Below, piece after piece: positions 16,159 to 24,103 of a stretch of 64,000 nucleotides of DNA (positions are counted from its first letter, which is position 1; every line of letters starts with the position of its first letter). Location of the stretch: positions 1 through 64,000 of the forward strand of contig CABUQV010000002.1 of assembly GCA_902493855.1 (NCBI GenBank), given 5' to 3'. The position numbers were made by a program, and so were the translations under genes. A model generated the notes under the pieces. It did no database searches, was not told where the DNA came from, and worked only from the letters and a program-made list of their open reading frames with translations. Origin of the DNA: an uncultured Collinsella sp. GTDB lineage: Bacteria > Actinomycetota > Coriobacteriia > Coriobacteriales > Coriobacteriaceae.

Positions 16159-17091
16159 CTAGCAGACCTGACGAACTTCGATGTTCTTCTTGTATTCGTC
16201 CACCTTGGCAAAGTCGCCTAGGCCCGGGCACTCGACCACGTTGGCGCCGGTGGCCATCGACAGACGGAGGGCATCCTCGACGCGCTTGGGAGCGTCGTGC
16301 CATACGGACAGGAAGGCAGCGAGCGAGGAATCGCCGGCGCACACCGTCGACAGCAGCTTGACGTCGAAGGTGCGATTGGCAAACCAGATGTGCTCGCCGT
16401 TGGAGAAGTACGCACCGGCGCCACCGAGGGTCAGCAGCACGTTCTTGGCGCCCTTAGCGTGCAGCTCGGCCATAGCGCCCTTGACGGACTCATCGTCGCC
16501 ACCGCTCACCTTAATGCCAAAGATGTCGAGCAGCTCGTCGTCATTGGGCTTGATCAGCAGCGGCTCCATGGCAATGAGGTCTGCCAGCTGATGGCTCGAG
16601 ATGTCGAGGACGAACTCGGCCCCCTTGGCCTTGACGCGGCGCAGGACCTCGGCCAAGAAGCCCTCGGAAGTGTTGGGAGGCAGCGAGCCGCTGATGACCA
16701 GGCAGGTCATGTCATCGAGCGAATCGATGAGCTCAAACATCTCCTGCTCGTTGGCCTCGTTGATGGCGGCACCGGCGTTGACCATGTTGTACTCGGTGTC
16801 GGGTCCGGCATTGAGGAACACGTTGACGCGCGTGATGCCGTCGGTCCAAACGGGCTTGACGGGCACGCCCAGGGCCTCGGCGCCCTTAACGATAAACTCG
16901 CCCGAGAAGCCGGCGAAAAAGCCCAGGATCGTGGTGTCAACACCGTAGTGATCGAGGGTGAACGAGACGTTGAGACCCTTGCCGTTGGGCGTGTAGACGG
17001 CGTTACGGGTACGCGTGACGGTGTTGGCAGCAAGGCCGTCGCAGGCGATGTTGTAGTCAATGGCGGGATTTGCAGTGAGCGTGTAAATCAT
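16159..17091 (-). CDS. PfkB-family sugar-phosphate kinase, 1-phosphofructokinase type (copy 1)
   Basis: A 310-residue ribokinase-fold kinase of the FruK/LacC group. Group features are the N-terminal YTLTANPAIDYN, NGKGLNVSF for sugar-phosphate binding, TRVNVFLNAGPDTEYN, and the catalytic motif VCAGDSSLAAF with its conserved GD aspartate (the usual first glycine of GAGD is cysteine). It probably phosphorylates fructose-1-phosphate made by the adjacent fructose PTS, although tagatose-6-phosphate is an alternative for this group. The start MIYTL at 17091 fits the family. It has its own terminator and lies 190 bases from its paralogue, with that gene's terminator between them, so it is probably transcribed separately. 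Confidence 0.87.
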   Translation of the reverse strand: MIYTLTANPAIDYNIACDGLAANTVTRTRNAVYTPNGKGLNVSFTLDHYGVDTTILGFFAGFSGEFIVKGAEALGVPVKPVWTDGITRVNVFLNAGPDTEYNMVNAGAAINEANEQEMFELIDSLDDMTCLVISGSLPPNTSEGFLAEVLRRVKAKGAEFVLDISSHQLADLIAMEPLLIKPNDDELLDIFGIKVSGGDDESVKGAMAELHAKGAKNVLLTLGGAGAYFSNGEHIWFANRTFDVKLLSTVCAGDSSLAAFLSVWHDAPKRVEDALRLSMATGANVVECPGLGDFAKVDEYKKNIEVRQVC

Positions 17092-17220
17092 GAATGTTCC
17101 TTTCACGAAGTAACGTGTTAATGAAAGTATATTCCACCCAACGGTAAAAGGCTAGGACAACTCGGTGAACGGTGTGGAAGCGATGAAGTACGGCAGAGCA
17201 TCTCTCTCCAATAACGGAAC

Positions 17221-17252
17221 AAAAAAGGCGCCCCAGCCGAAACCGGGGCGCC
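17221..17252 (-). terminator. Intrinsic terminator after the second PfkB gene
   Basis: On the minus strand GGCGCCCCGG and CTGGGGCGCC form a GC-rich stem with a six-base loop followed by TTTTTTG, 29 bases after the stop of the PfkB gene at 17281. Confidence 0.88.
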
Positions 17253-17280
17253 GCATGCGCACGAATATGTCGCGTTTCGA

Positions 17281-18213
17281 TTACTGACGATCGAGCTTGC
17301 GGACAGCAACGCGCTTGCTGTACTCGTCGACGTGACCGAAGTCGCCGATGCCGACGGACTCGGCAACGTTGGCGCCGGTGGCCATAGCGAGCTTCATGGC
17401 CTCCTCGACGTTGTCGCGATCCCTGTACCACTTGTGCAGGAACGCAGCGAGGGTGCAGTCGCCGGCGCAGACAGAAGAAACCAGCTTGATGTTGAACTCA
17501 CGCTTGGCGTACCAAATATCCTCGCCGTTGGAGAAGTAAGCGTCGCCGCGGCTACCACGGGTGAGCAGCACGTTCTGAACGCCAGCGTCGTGAGCCATCT
17601 TCATGGCAACGCGGACCTCGTCGTCGGTGTCGACCGGCACGCCGAAGATGGCCTTCATCTCGTGATGGTTCGGCTTGATGAGCAGCGGCTTCTTGTGAGC
17701 GAGCTCCTTGAGCTTGTCGGAGGACAGGTCCAGGACGACGTCGGCGCCACGAGCCTGAGCGTGCTCCATGACCTGAGCCAGGAAGTCGGGCGTAGCTTTG
17801 GGAGGCACGGAGCCGGAAACGATCAGGCACTCGAGATCGCCCGCGGTGTCCAGGATGTTGTAGAGCTCCTCCTGGTGCTGCGGCGTAATAGGAGCGCCGG
17901 GGTTCAGGATGCCGTACTCGTGCTGGCCATCGTTGACGTAGGTGTTGATGCGCGTGATACCGTCGGTCCAGACCGGGCGGCACAGGCAGCCCAGGTTCAT
18001 GACCTCCTCGACGATAAACTTGCCCGTGAAGCCAGCGAAGAAGCCGAGTGCGACGGTGTCAACGCCCATCTTCTTAAAGGCGAAGGACACGTCGAGGCCC
18101 TTGCCGTTAGCCGTGTAGCTGGCCGAGCCGGTGCGGACGTTCTCGTCGGGCTCGAGCGGAGAGCTCGAAACCGTCATGTCGACAGCCGGGTTAGCGGTTA
18201 GCGTGTAGAACAT
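17281..18213 (-). CDS. PfkB-family sugar-phosphate kinase, 1-phosphofructokinase type (copy 2)
   Basis: A 310-residue tandem paralogue of the kinase at 16159-17091, sharing its length and whole layout (YTLTANPAVDMTV, LGFFAGFTGKFIVEEV, TDGITRINTY, VCAGDCTLAAFL). Differences lie in functional motifs: NGKGLDVSF replaces the conserved Asn of NGKGLNVSF with Asp, and the residue after AGD is Cys rather than Ser. These changes suggest a different substrate or a regulatory role for one copy. It is 75 bases downstream of ptsI in the same orientation, so it may be cotranscribed with the PTS genes and end at the strong terminator at 17221. Confidence 0.87.
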   Translation of the reverse strand: MFYTLTANPAVDMTVSSSPLEPDENVRTGSASYTANGKGLDVSFAFKKMGVDTVALGFFAGFTGKFIVEEVMNLGCLCRPVWTDGITRINTYVNDGQHEYGILNPGAPITPQHQEELYNILDTAGDLECLIVSGSVPPKATPDFLAQVMEHAQARGADVVLDLSSDKLKELAHKKPLLIKPNHHEMKAIFGVPVDTDDEVRVAMKMAHDAGVQNVLLTRGSRGDAYFSNGEDIWYAKREFNIKLVSSVCAGDCTLAAFLHKWYRDRDNVEEAMKLAMATGANVAESVGIGDFGHVDEYSKRVAVRKLDRQ

Positions 18214-18287
18214 TTACAGTACCCCCTGTATATGTGAGGGCCGCGTGGCCGGCCCATTCCAACCACGCGGTTACCTCTGATACCAAA

Positions 18288-19997
18288 TTAGCGAGCTGCG
18301 GACTCGAGCAGTGCCTTGACCTCGGCGGCGGTGTTGCAGGCGAGCGCCTTCTCGGCGAGCTCGTCGCACTCGGCCTTGGTCCACTGGCTGATGGTCTTGC
18401 GGGCGCGCAGGATCGACGGAGCGCTCATCGAGAACTCCTCCAGGCCCCAGCTGATCAGCAGCGGCTCGAGCAGCGGATCGGCAGCGGCCTCGCCGCACAT
18501 ACCGACCATGATACCGGCCTTAACGCCGCTCTCGATGATGTTCTTGAGCGAGCGGAGCACGGCGGGATAGTACACCTGGTACAGGTTGGAGATGGTGTCG
18601 TTACCACGGTCGGCGCACATGGTGTAGCCGATCAGGTCGTTGGTGCCGATGGAGAAGAAGTCGGCAACCTCGGCAAGACGGTCTGCGAGCAGCGAAGCGG
18701 CGGGCGTCTCGACCATGATGCCGACCTCGATGTTCTCGTTGAACTTGCGACCCTCTTCGGTCAGCTCGGCCTTGCACTGCTCGACGAGCTCCTTGACAGC
18801 CAAGACCTCCTCGACGCAGGTGACGAGCGGGATCATGATCTTGACGTCACCGAAGGCGCTAGCGCGCAGCAGAGCGCGGAGCTGGACCTTGTACTGGTCG
18901 GGATTGGCCAGGCAGTAACGCACGGCGCGGAAGCCCATGAAGGGGTTATCTTCCTTGACCATGTGCAGATACGGAATCTCCTTGTCGCCGCCAACATCGA
19001 GCGTGCGGATGATGACCGGAGCACCCTTGAGCGCGCTGGCGACCTTACGGTAGGCGTTGAACTGCTCCTCCTCGGAAGGAAGCTCAGCAGAGTCCATGAA
19101 CAGGAACTCGGAGCGGAACAGACCGATGGCCTCGGCGTCGTGATCGAGCGCGTTGGGCACGTCATCGGGGTTACCGATGTTGCAGGCGATGATCTTCTTG
19201 ATGCCATCGGCAGTCACGGACGGCTTGCCGCGGAAGGCCTCGAGGGCTGCCTTCTCGGCAGCGAAGGCCTCGGCCTTGGCGGTGTAGGCAGCGAGCGTCT
19301 CCTCGTCGGGATCGGCCTCGACGATACCCTTGCCGCCGTCGACGACAACGGTCATACCGTTGCGCAGCGCGGTGCAGCTGTTGGAAACCGAAAGGACAGC
19401 CGGGATCTCGAGGGCGCGCGCAATGATCGCGGAGTGCGACGTGCGGCCACCGGTCTCGGTGACGATACCGGCAACGTGGGCCTTATCGATCGTGGCGGTC
19501 ATGGACGGCGTAAGGTCGTGCACGACAACGACGGTGTTCTCGGGCAGGACGGAGAGGTCGACGACCTCCTTGCCCAGCAGCTCGGCCAGAATACCGGTGC
19601 GGATGTCGGCGATGTCGGCCGCGCGCAGACGGAACATCTCGTCGTCCATGGACAGGAACATGTTCTCGAACATGGTCGAGGTGTCCATGAGCGCCTGCTC
19701 GGCGCAGGTACCGCCGTCAATGGCGGCGTTGATGGCGTCGGTCATGCCCGGGTCCTGAGCCAGGACAATGTGTCCGCTCATGATCTCGGCCTCGGCCTCG
19801 CCCACCGTCTCCTTCATGTGGTCGGCCTGAGCCTGGGTCTTCTCGCAGAAGACCGAAAGAGCGGACTGATAGCGCTCCTTCTCTGCTGCCGAATCAGCAA
19901 CCTCGTGCGGCTCAAACGTCAAGTCGGGATCGACGGCGACCATGACGGTGCCGATACCGATGCCCTCGGAAGCGTTGACTCCCTGATACATTCCCAT
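18288..19997 (-). CDS. ptsI: PTS Enzyme I (phosphoenolpyruvate-protein phosphotransferase)
   Basis: A 569-residue Enzyme I that takes phosphate from PEP and passes it to HPr in the cytoplasm. The phospho-histidine site GGRTSHSAIIAR, the HPr-binding helical domain before it, the PEP-binding barrel (EIPYLHMVKEDNPFMGFRAV, SIGTNDLIGYTM) and the catalytic MCGEAAADP near the C-terminus are all present. Two ATGs are possible (19997 MGMYQG and 19991 MYQGV). A GGAGAGAGGA ribosome-binding site fits either; I use the longer one. It lies directly downstream of ptsH with a 127-base gap and upstream of the second PfkB gene. Confidence 0.94.
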   Translation of the reverse strand: MGMYQGVNASEGIGIGTVMVAVDPDLTFEPHEVADSAAEKERYQSALSVFCEKTQAQADHMKETVGEAEAEIMSGHIVLAQDPGMTDAINAAIDGGTCAEQALMDTSTMFENMFLSMDDEMFRLRAADIADIRTGILAELLGKEVVDLSVLPENTVVVVHDLTPSMTATIDKAHVAGIVTETGGRTSHSAIIARALEIPAVLSVSNSCTALRNGMTVVVDGGKGIVEADPDEETLAAYTAKAEAFAAEKAALEAFRGKPSVTADGIKKIIACNIGNPDDVPNALDHDAEAIGLFRSEFLFMDSAELPSEEEQFNAYRKVASALKGAPVIIRTLDVGGDKEIPYLHMVKEDNPFMGFRAVRYCLANPDQYKVQLRALLRASAFGDVKIMIPLVTCVEEVLAVKELVEQCKAELTEEGRKFNENIEVGIMVETPAASLLADRLAEVADFFSIGTNDLIGYTMCADRGNDTISNLYQVYYPAVLRSLKNIIESGVKAGIMVGMCGEAAADPLLEPLLISWGLEEFSMSAPSILRARKTISQWTKAECDELAEKALACNTAAEVKALLESAAR

Positions 19998-20124
19998 TCC
20001 TCTCTCCGTGTCATGTGATAAAGCGTTTTGCCATATCCATGACAAAAGAGCGCAGCTACCTTACAACAGGTCACTGCGCCCCCAAATATGAACTTAGTTG
20101 TTCAACATGCGACCCGTTTGAGTT

Positions 20125-20388
20125 CTACTCGCCAAGACCGCTCTTGATGAGCTCGATGGCAGCAGCCAGAGCCTCGGCCTCGTCAGCGCCGTCGCACTTG
20201 ACCTCGACCTCGGTGCCGCAGGGGATACCAGCAGCCATGAGGGCCATCGGGGACTTGCCGTTGACCTCCTTCTCGGGGGTGACGACCGTCACGTCACAGG
20301 CGTACTTGCCCATGGTGGAGGCGAACAGACCAGCCGGACGCATGTGCAGACCCTGAGGATTAACGAGGGTAGCCTTCTCAGAAACCAT
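20125..20388 (-). CDS. ptsH: Phosphocarrier protein HPr
   Basis: An 87-residue HPr that shuttles phosphate from Enzyme I to EII components. The active-site histidine lies in NPQGLHMRPAG (His15) and the regulatory-serine region reads NGKSPMALMAAGIPCG (serine about 46). The serine is conserved although HPr kinase is usually absent from actinobacteria. Length is normal. ATG at 20388 follows AAAAGGAGTCA; the upstream frame extension is not used. It is the first gene of a ptsH-ptsI-pfkB cluster. Confidence 0.94.
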   Translation of the reverse strand: MVSEKATLVNPQGLHMRPAGLFASTMGKYACDVTVVTPEKEVNGKSPMALMAAGIPCGTEVEVKCDGADEAEALAAAIELIKSGLGE

Positions 20389-20525
20389 AATTGACTCCTT
20401 TTTGTGTTTAACCCCTGTCATGCATGTGGCAGGAGTCAGATTCACGACGTTGTTTATATTAACTCACATCAAACGGTTTTTCATTGTGTTTCACACGAAT
20501 TGTTGGACAGATGTCGTATCCCTGC

Positions 20526-20654
20526 GCTCGCCCGCCGGGCGGGACGATTAAGTTTGCTGCTCTACAGTCCTGCGCAAGACGGAAAGCACATTAAGTGCTT
20601 TCCTTTGCGTGCGGAACTCGCGACAAACTTAATCGCCCCGTCCGGCGGGCGAGC
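20526..20654. repeat. Large nested inverted repeat between ptsH and fruA
   Basis: Arms of 31 bases (20526-20556 and 20624-20654; GCTCGCCCGCCGG...ATTAAGTTTG) pair with only two mismatches. The interior carries a perfect nine-base hairpin, GGAAAGCAC/GTGCTTTCC (20581-20603), flanked by further imperfect complementarity. The whole 129-base unit could form a cruciform or a branched RNA. It has no T-run and no convincing coding frame, so it looks like a MITE-type or REP-type element rather than a terminator. Confidence 0.75.
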
Positions 20655-20757
20655 TGCGGAAACTCGGTCGGTCCAGAGCGATATCGTGCGAACGGAATTC
20701 TGGCTGATGATCTGTTCGCGACAAGGACTCGACAGGCGGCCCCCTCTATGCCCTTTT

Positions 20758-20830
20758 ATAAGTTGCGGTGAAATAGGGACTGAATTATGGGTTGAATCGT
20801 TTAAACAGTCCCTATTTCACCGCAACTTAT
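20758..20830. repeat. 24-base perfect inverted repeat element
   Basis: Arms 20758-20781 (ATAAGTTGCGGTGAAATAGG...) and 20807-20830 are perfect reverse complements with a 25-base AT-rich loop. It lies between the fruA terminator and the larger inverted repeat at 20526. Together with that element it fills the ptsH-fruA gap of about 520 bases, where I see no gene. It resembles a dispersed intergenic repeat. Confidence 0.75.
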
Positions 20831-20838
20831 TTGGGGAT

Positions 20839-20874
20839 GAAAAAGGCGGAGGCCCTGGAGAGGGACTCCGCCTT
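20839..20874 (-). terminator. Intrinsic terminator of fruA
   Basis: On the minus strand AAGGCGGAGTCCCT and AGGGCCTCCGCCTT form a stem with one mismatch, followed by a T-run (TTTTTC). It lies about 37 bases after the fruA stop. Confidence 0.85.
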
Positions 20875-20910
20875 ATATACAGGGGGCGATGTTATTCGCG
20901 GGCTGGGGGA

Positions 20911-22914
20911 TTAGACCAGGCGGGCGTTGATCGTCTTGGCTATCTCGGCGGCGTCGGTGGAACCCTTGACGGTGGCACGGAAGTCCTCGTCCATGAGCGC
21001 CTCGGCGACCTTGGACAGGATCTTGAGGTGCGTGGTGCCAGCCTGGGCACCCGGGATGAGCAGGGCGATAGCCACGTTAACGGGAGCGCCGTCCATGGTG
21101 TCCCAACCGGTCACGCCGGACTCGTCCTTAACGACGATGACGGCAGCCTCGGTAATGGCGTCGGACTTGGCATGCGGGATGGCGAAGCCCTCCATCATGC
21201 CCGTGGTGCCCTCGGCCTCGCGAGCCAGGAAGGCGTTCATCACGGCGTCGGCGTCGCTGGCGATACCTGCCTTGACGGCCTGGTTGGAAACGAAGCTCAG
21301 AGCCTCGTCACGAGAAGCGAAGTCCTCGGCGACAAAGACATTCTCGACCTTCACGAAGTCGGCAGCCTCGGCCTTGGGGGCCTCGACGGCAGCGGCCTTG
21401 GGGGCCTCGACGGGCTTGGCTGCAGGAGCGGCCTTCTGGTTCTTCTCGAAGTCGTACTTCTTGAAGGCTACGAACAGGATGCCACCGACCACAGCGCCGA
21501 CGAGGATCGCGAGGACCCACAGCGGACCGTTCTCGACAACGGGCAGGACCAGGAAGCCACCGTGAGGCGCCGGATCGTGAACGTTGAACATAATGGTCAG
21601 GATCGAAGCGATAGAAGAACCGAGCATCATGATGGGCATGACGGGCCAGATGTTCTTGGTCATGAACGGAATGGCGCCCTCGGTGATGTGGGTGCAACCA
21701 AGGATGAGGTTGACGACACCGGCGTCGTGATCCTCCTGGCTGAAGTACTTCTTGCCGACAACGACGGCAAAGGTGGTAATCAGAGGCGGAACGATGCAGG
21801 CGGCGGAGACGGCAGCCATGAAGTTGGTGCCGAAGTTGTAGGTATCGGTGCCAACACCGGCGGCCAAAGCCTCGGTGAGCATAGCGGTACCGGTGACGTA
21901 AGCAGCCTTGTTGACCGGGCCGCCCATGTCAAAGGCGCACATGCAGCCAATGGCAAGACCCAGTACAACGGCGCCAGAGGCGGACAGGCCCTTGAGGAAG
22001 TCCATCATGGCGGTGTTGATGGCAGCCATGGGGCCGGAAATGCCGAGCATGACCAGGCCGACGATAGCCGTCGAGAACAGCGGGTACAGGAAGATAGCCT
22101 TGAGGCCGTCCAGGTTCTTGGGCAGACCGGCAAAGACCTTCTCGAGCAGCAGGATGACATAACCGGCGAGGAAGCCACCGACGATGCCGCCCAGGAAGCC
22201 GAAGCCCACGCCGGCGCCACCGGCGTCGATCATGCCGGTCTCGGCGTTAACAGGCAGGCCCTGGATGGCGATCATGCCGGCAACAAAGCCGGGGACGAGC
22301 GCCGGGCGCTTGCCGATGGACTCGGCGATGTAGGCGGAAAGCACCGGAACCATGAGGTTCATGGCGATGCCGCCGATGATCTTGAGCATCGCAGCAAAGC
22401 TGTTGTAGTCAGACGCCGTCGAATCGAAGGACGTAATGCCCCACAGGAACGAAACGGCGGTCAGAACACCACCGGCAACGACGAAGACCAGCATGTGGCT
22501 GACGCCGTTCATGAGGTGCTTGTAGATGATGTGGCCGATGGACTCCTTCTCCTCGACCTCGTCCTCGACATCGGCAGCGGCTGCAACCGTGCTGTCGCCC
22601 TTGGCGGCGAGCGCGCGGTCAATCAGCTTACCGGCGGCCTCAACGGACAGGGCCTTGGAAACACCAACGGAAACCATGGGCTTACCGGCGAAACGCTCAG
22701 CCTGGACATCCTTGTCGGCTGCGACGACGACGGCCTTGGCACCAGCGATCTCACTCTTGGTGAGCTCGTTCTCGACACCGACCTGGCCATGAGTCTCGAC
22801 CTTAATGGTCAGACCGCGCTCGGCAGCTGCCTTCTCCAGCGCCTCCTTCGCCATGAAGGTGTGCGCAATGCCGGTCGGGCAACCGGTCGCGGCGATGATG
22901 TCAAACTTAGCCAT
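20911..22914 (-). CDS. fruA: PTS fructose-family EIIBCA
   Basis: A 667-residue fused permease in the order IIB-IIC-IIA. The IIB phospho-cysteine is in ATGCPTGIAHT (Cys11) at the N-terminus. The IIC membrane domain runs from about 150 to 490 (MNGVSHMLVFVVAGGVL, GFLGGIVGGFLAGY, CAFDMGGPVNKAAY). An alanine/proline-rich linker leads to IIA with the phospho-histidine in GFAIPHAKSD. It imports and phosphorylates fructose (or a related ketose) to the 1-phosphate, which the neighbouring PfkB kinases could use. MAKFDIIAAT at 22914 follows a GGAGG site. It diverges from the RpiR regulator with a palindromic operator region between them. Confidence 0.93.
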   Translation of the reverse strand: MAKFDIIAATGCPTGIAHTFMAKEALEKAAAERGLTIKVETHGQVGVENELTKSEIAGAKAVVVAADKDVQAERFAGKPMVSVGVSKALSVEAAGKLIDRALAAKGDSTVAAAADVEDEVEEKESIGHIIYKHLMNGVSHMLVFVVAGGVLTAVSFLWGITSFDSTASDYNSFAAMLKIIGGIAMNLMVPVLSAYIAESIGKRPALVPGFVAGMIAIQGLPVNAETGMIDAGGAGVGFGFLGGIVGGFLAGYVILLLEKVFAGLPKNLDGLKAIFLYPLFSTAIVGLVMLGISGPMAAINTAMMDFLKGLSASGAVVLGLAIGCMCAFDMGGPVNKAAYVTGTAMLTEALAAGVGTDTYNFGTNFMAAVSAACIVPPLITTFAVVVGKKYFSQEDHDAGVVNLILGCTHITEGAIPFMTKNIWPVMPIMMLGSSIASILTIMFNVHDPAPHGGFLVLPVVENGPLWVLAILVGAVVGGILFVAFKKYDFEKNQKAAPAAKPVEAPKAAAVEAPKAEAADFVKVENVFVAEDFASRDEALSFVSNQAVKAGIASDADAVMNAFLAREAEGTTGMMEGFAIPHAKSDAITEAAVIVVKDESGVTGWDTMDGAPVNVAIALLIPGAQAGTTHLKILSKVAEALMDEDFRATVKGSTDAAEIAKTINARLV

Positions 22915-23041
22915 GTGTCCCTCCTTCTTGAGTACAGCGCCCGCGGGCGCTCCCCTACACGCGCTTCGATGCGCATTTTTCCACAACTGAAAGATACCAA
23001 CCTACCGTCCGCGTGAGAAGAGACAAGGTGCAATTCTCCGG

Positions 23042-23079
23042 TGAAAGGTTCTTTCATAACCGTAAACGGTAAGTGAAAG
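23042..23079. promoter_or_regulatory. Putative operator in the fruA-RpiR divergent region
   Basis: TGAAAGGTTCTTTCA (23042-23056) is a perfect inverted repeat with a three-base centre. It overlaps a longer palindrome, CTTTCA-N2-ACCGT-AA-ACGGT-N3-TGAAAG (23051-23079). Another TTGAAAC lies at 23094. Sites of this shape midway between a regulator and its divergent PTS gene are typical operators. A TATACT -10 element for the regulator sits at 23133-23138. Binding by the RpiR protein is inferred from position. Confidence 0.55.
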
Positions 23080-23186
23080 TTTACCATCAACACTTGAAAC
23101 GGCAAGGTGTATCTTGTAATTGAAAATGCCCGTATACTATGGCATTGCGAATCAAATTAGATTTTCATGCCAACCAGGAGCCATCC

Positions 23187-24044
23187 ATGACCGATAGTAG
23201 CAAGAGCGCACTTTCCCTCATTAGCACCCACCAGGGATACAGCGAGTCCGAGCAGCGCATTGTCGACTATATATTGGAGCACCAGTCCGAGGCTCCACGC
23301 CTCACGGCGGCTCAGCTCTCACGCGCCGCTGCCACGTCCGAGGCGACCGTTTCGCGCTTCTGCCGCAAGCTTGGGTTTGGCAGCTTCCGCAGCTTTCAGT
23401 TTTCGTTGGCGAGGGATTTGGAAAGCCAGCGCAACGAGGGCCTGACCGACGAGGTCTCGCTCGACAATATGGAGCAGAGCCTCAAGAACATCCTGGCTGC
23501 CAAGGTGAGCGAGCTTAATGCGACCATCGACGGAATCGACCACGATACGCTGGCGGCTGTTGTGCATGCCCTTAAGCATGCAGGGGTTATTGAGTTTGCG
23601 GCTGTGGGCAATACGAACGCGGTCGCGCTCGATGCGACGTTTAAGTTTTCGCAGCTGGGCCTGCGCTGCATGGCGAGCACCATTAGCGAGACATCAATCG
23701 GCTTTGCGCTCACGTTACGCCCGGGTGACGTCATCGTGCTTATCTCAAACTCCGGCAAATCGCGCCGACTGAATCGCATGGCAAAAGCGGCTCGCAACTG
23801 CGGCGCAACCGTAGTCGTCATCAGCAGCGACAGCAAATCCCCGCTCGCGCGTCTGGCAGACTACACCTTTAATACCATCAACCACGAAGCGCTGCTGACG
23901 ACGGGCGACTTTGCGTTCTCTAAGATCAGCGCCACGATGATCATCGAAGTCATCTACAACTTCCTGCTGCCCGAGATTGAAGACGCGCGTGAGCATATCA
24001 GCTACTACGAGGAGCTCATCCAGCCGGATAAGGTCGTTGAGTAA
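23187..24044 (+). CDS. RpiR/MurR-family transcriptional regulator with SIS domain
   Basis: A 285-residue regulator with an N-terminal HTH_6 domain (about 1-75: SESEQRIVDYILEH, LSRAAATSEATVSRFCRKLG) and a C-terminal SIS sugar-phosphate-binding domain (about 120-255: AAVGNTNAVALD, VIVLISNSGKSRRLNRMA, VVVISSDSKSPLARLAD). ATG at 23187 is six bases after CAGGAG. It is divergent from the fructose-type EIIBCA gene, so it probably senses a phosphosugar such as fructose-1-phosphate and controls that gene and itself. Confidence 0.9.
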   Translation: MTDSSKSALSLISTHQGYSESEQRIVDYILEHQSEAPRLTAAQLSRAAATSEATVSRFCRKLGFGSFRSFQFSLARDLESQRNEGLTDEVSLDNMEQSLKNILAAKVSELNATIDGIDHDTLAAVVHALKHAGVIEFAAVGNTNAVALDATFKFSQLGLRCMASTISETSIGFALTLRPGDVIVLISNSGKSRRLNRMAKAARNCGATVVVISSDSKSPLARLADYTFNTINHEALLTTGDFAFSKISATMIIEVIYNFLLPEIEDAREHISYYEELIQPDKVVE

Positions 24045-24052
24045 AACGCGTA

Positions 24053-24085
24053 GTGGGACAAAAATTTCAGTCTATTTTGTCCCAC
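24053..24085. terminator. Bidirectional terminator/repeat between rpiR-type gene and recN
   Basis: GTGGGACAAAA (24053-24063) and TTTTGTCCCAC (24075-24085) form an 11-base perfect stem between two convergent genes; the A/T ends supply T-runs in both directions. The left half closely resembles a solitary sequence at 40985-41002 (GTGGGACAAAATTATCAG), so the unit may belong to a dispersed repeat family. Confidence 0.75.
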
Positions 24086-24103
24086 CAACACCGCTGATAC
24101 GAC

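Noticed and set aside
18234..20018. Long plus-strand open frame over ptsI
   Set aside because: ptsI on the minus strand is complete with its active site; the antisense protein has shadow-like composition.
20404..23016. Very long open frame antisense to fruA (about 870 codons)
   Set aside because: The opposite strand encodes an unmistakable PTS EIIBCA; the antisense translation is rich in Gly, Asp and His with no domain pattern, typical of a shadow frame in GC-rich DNA.
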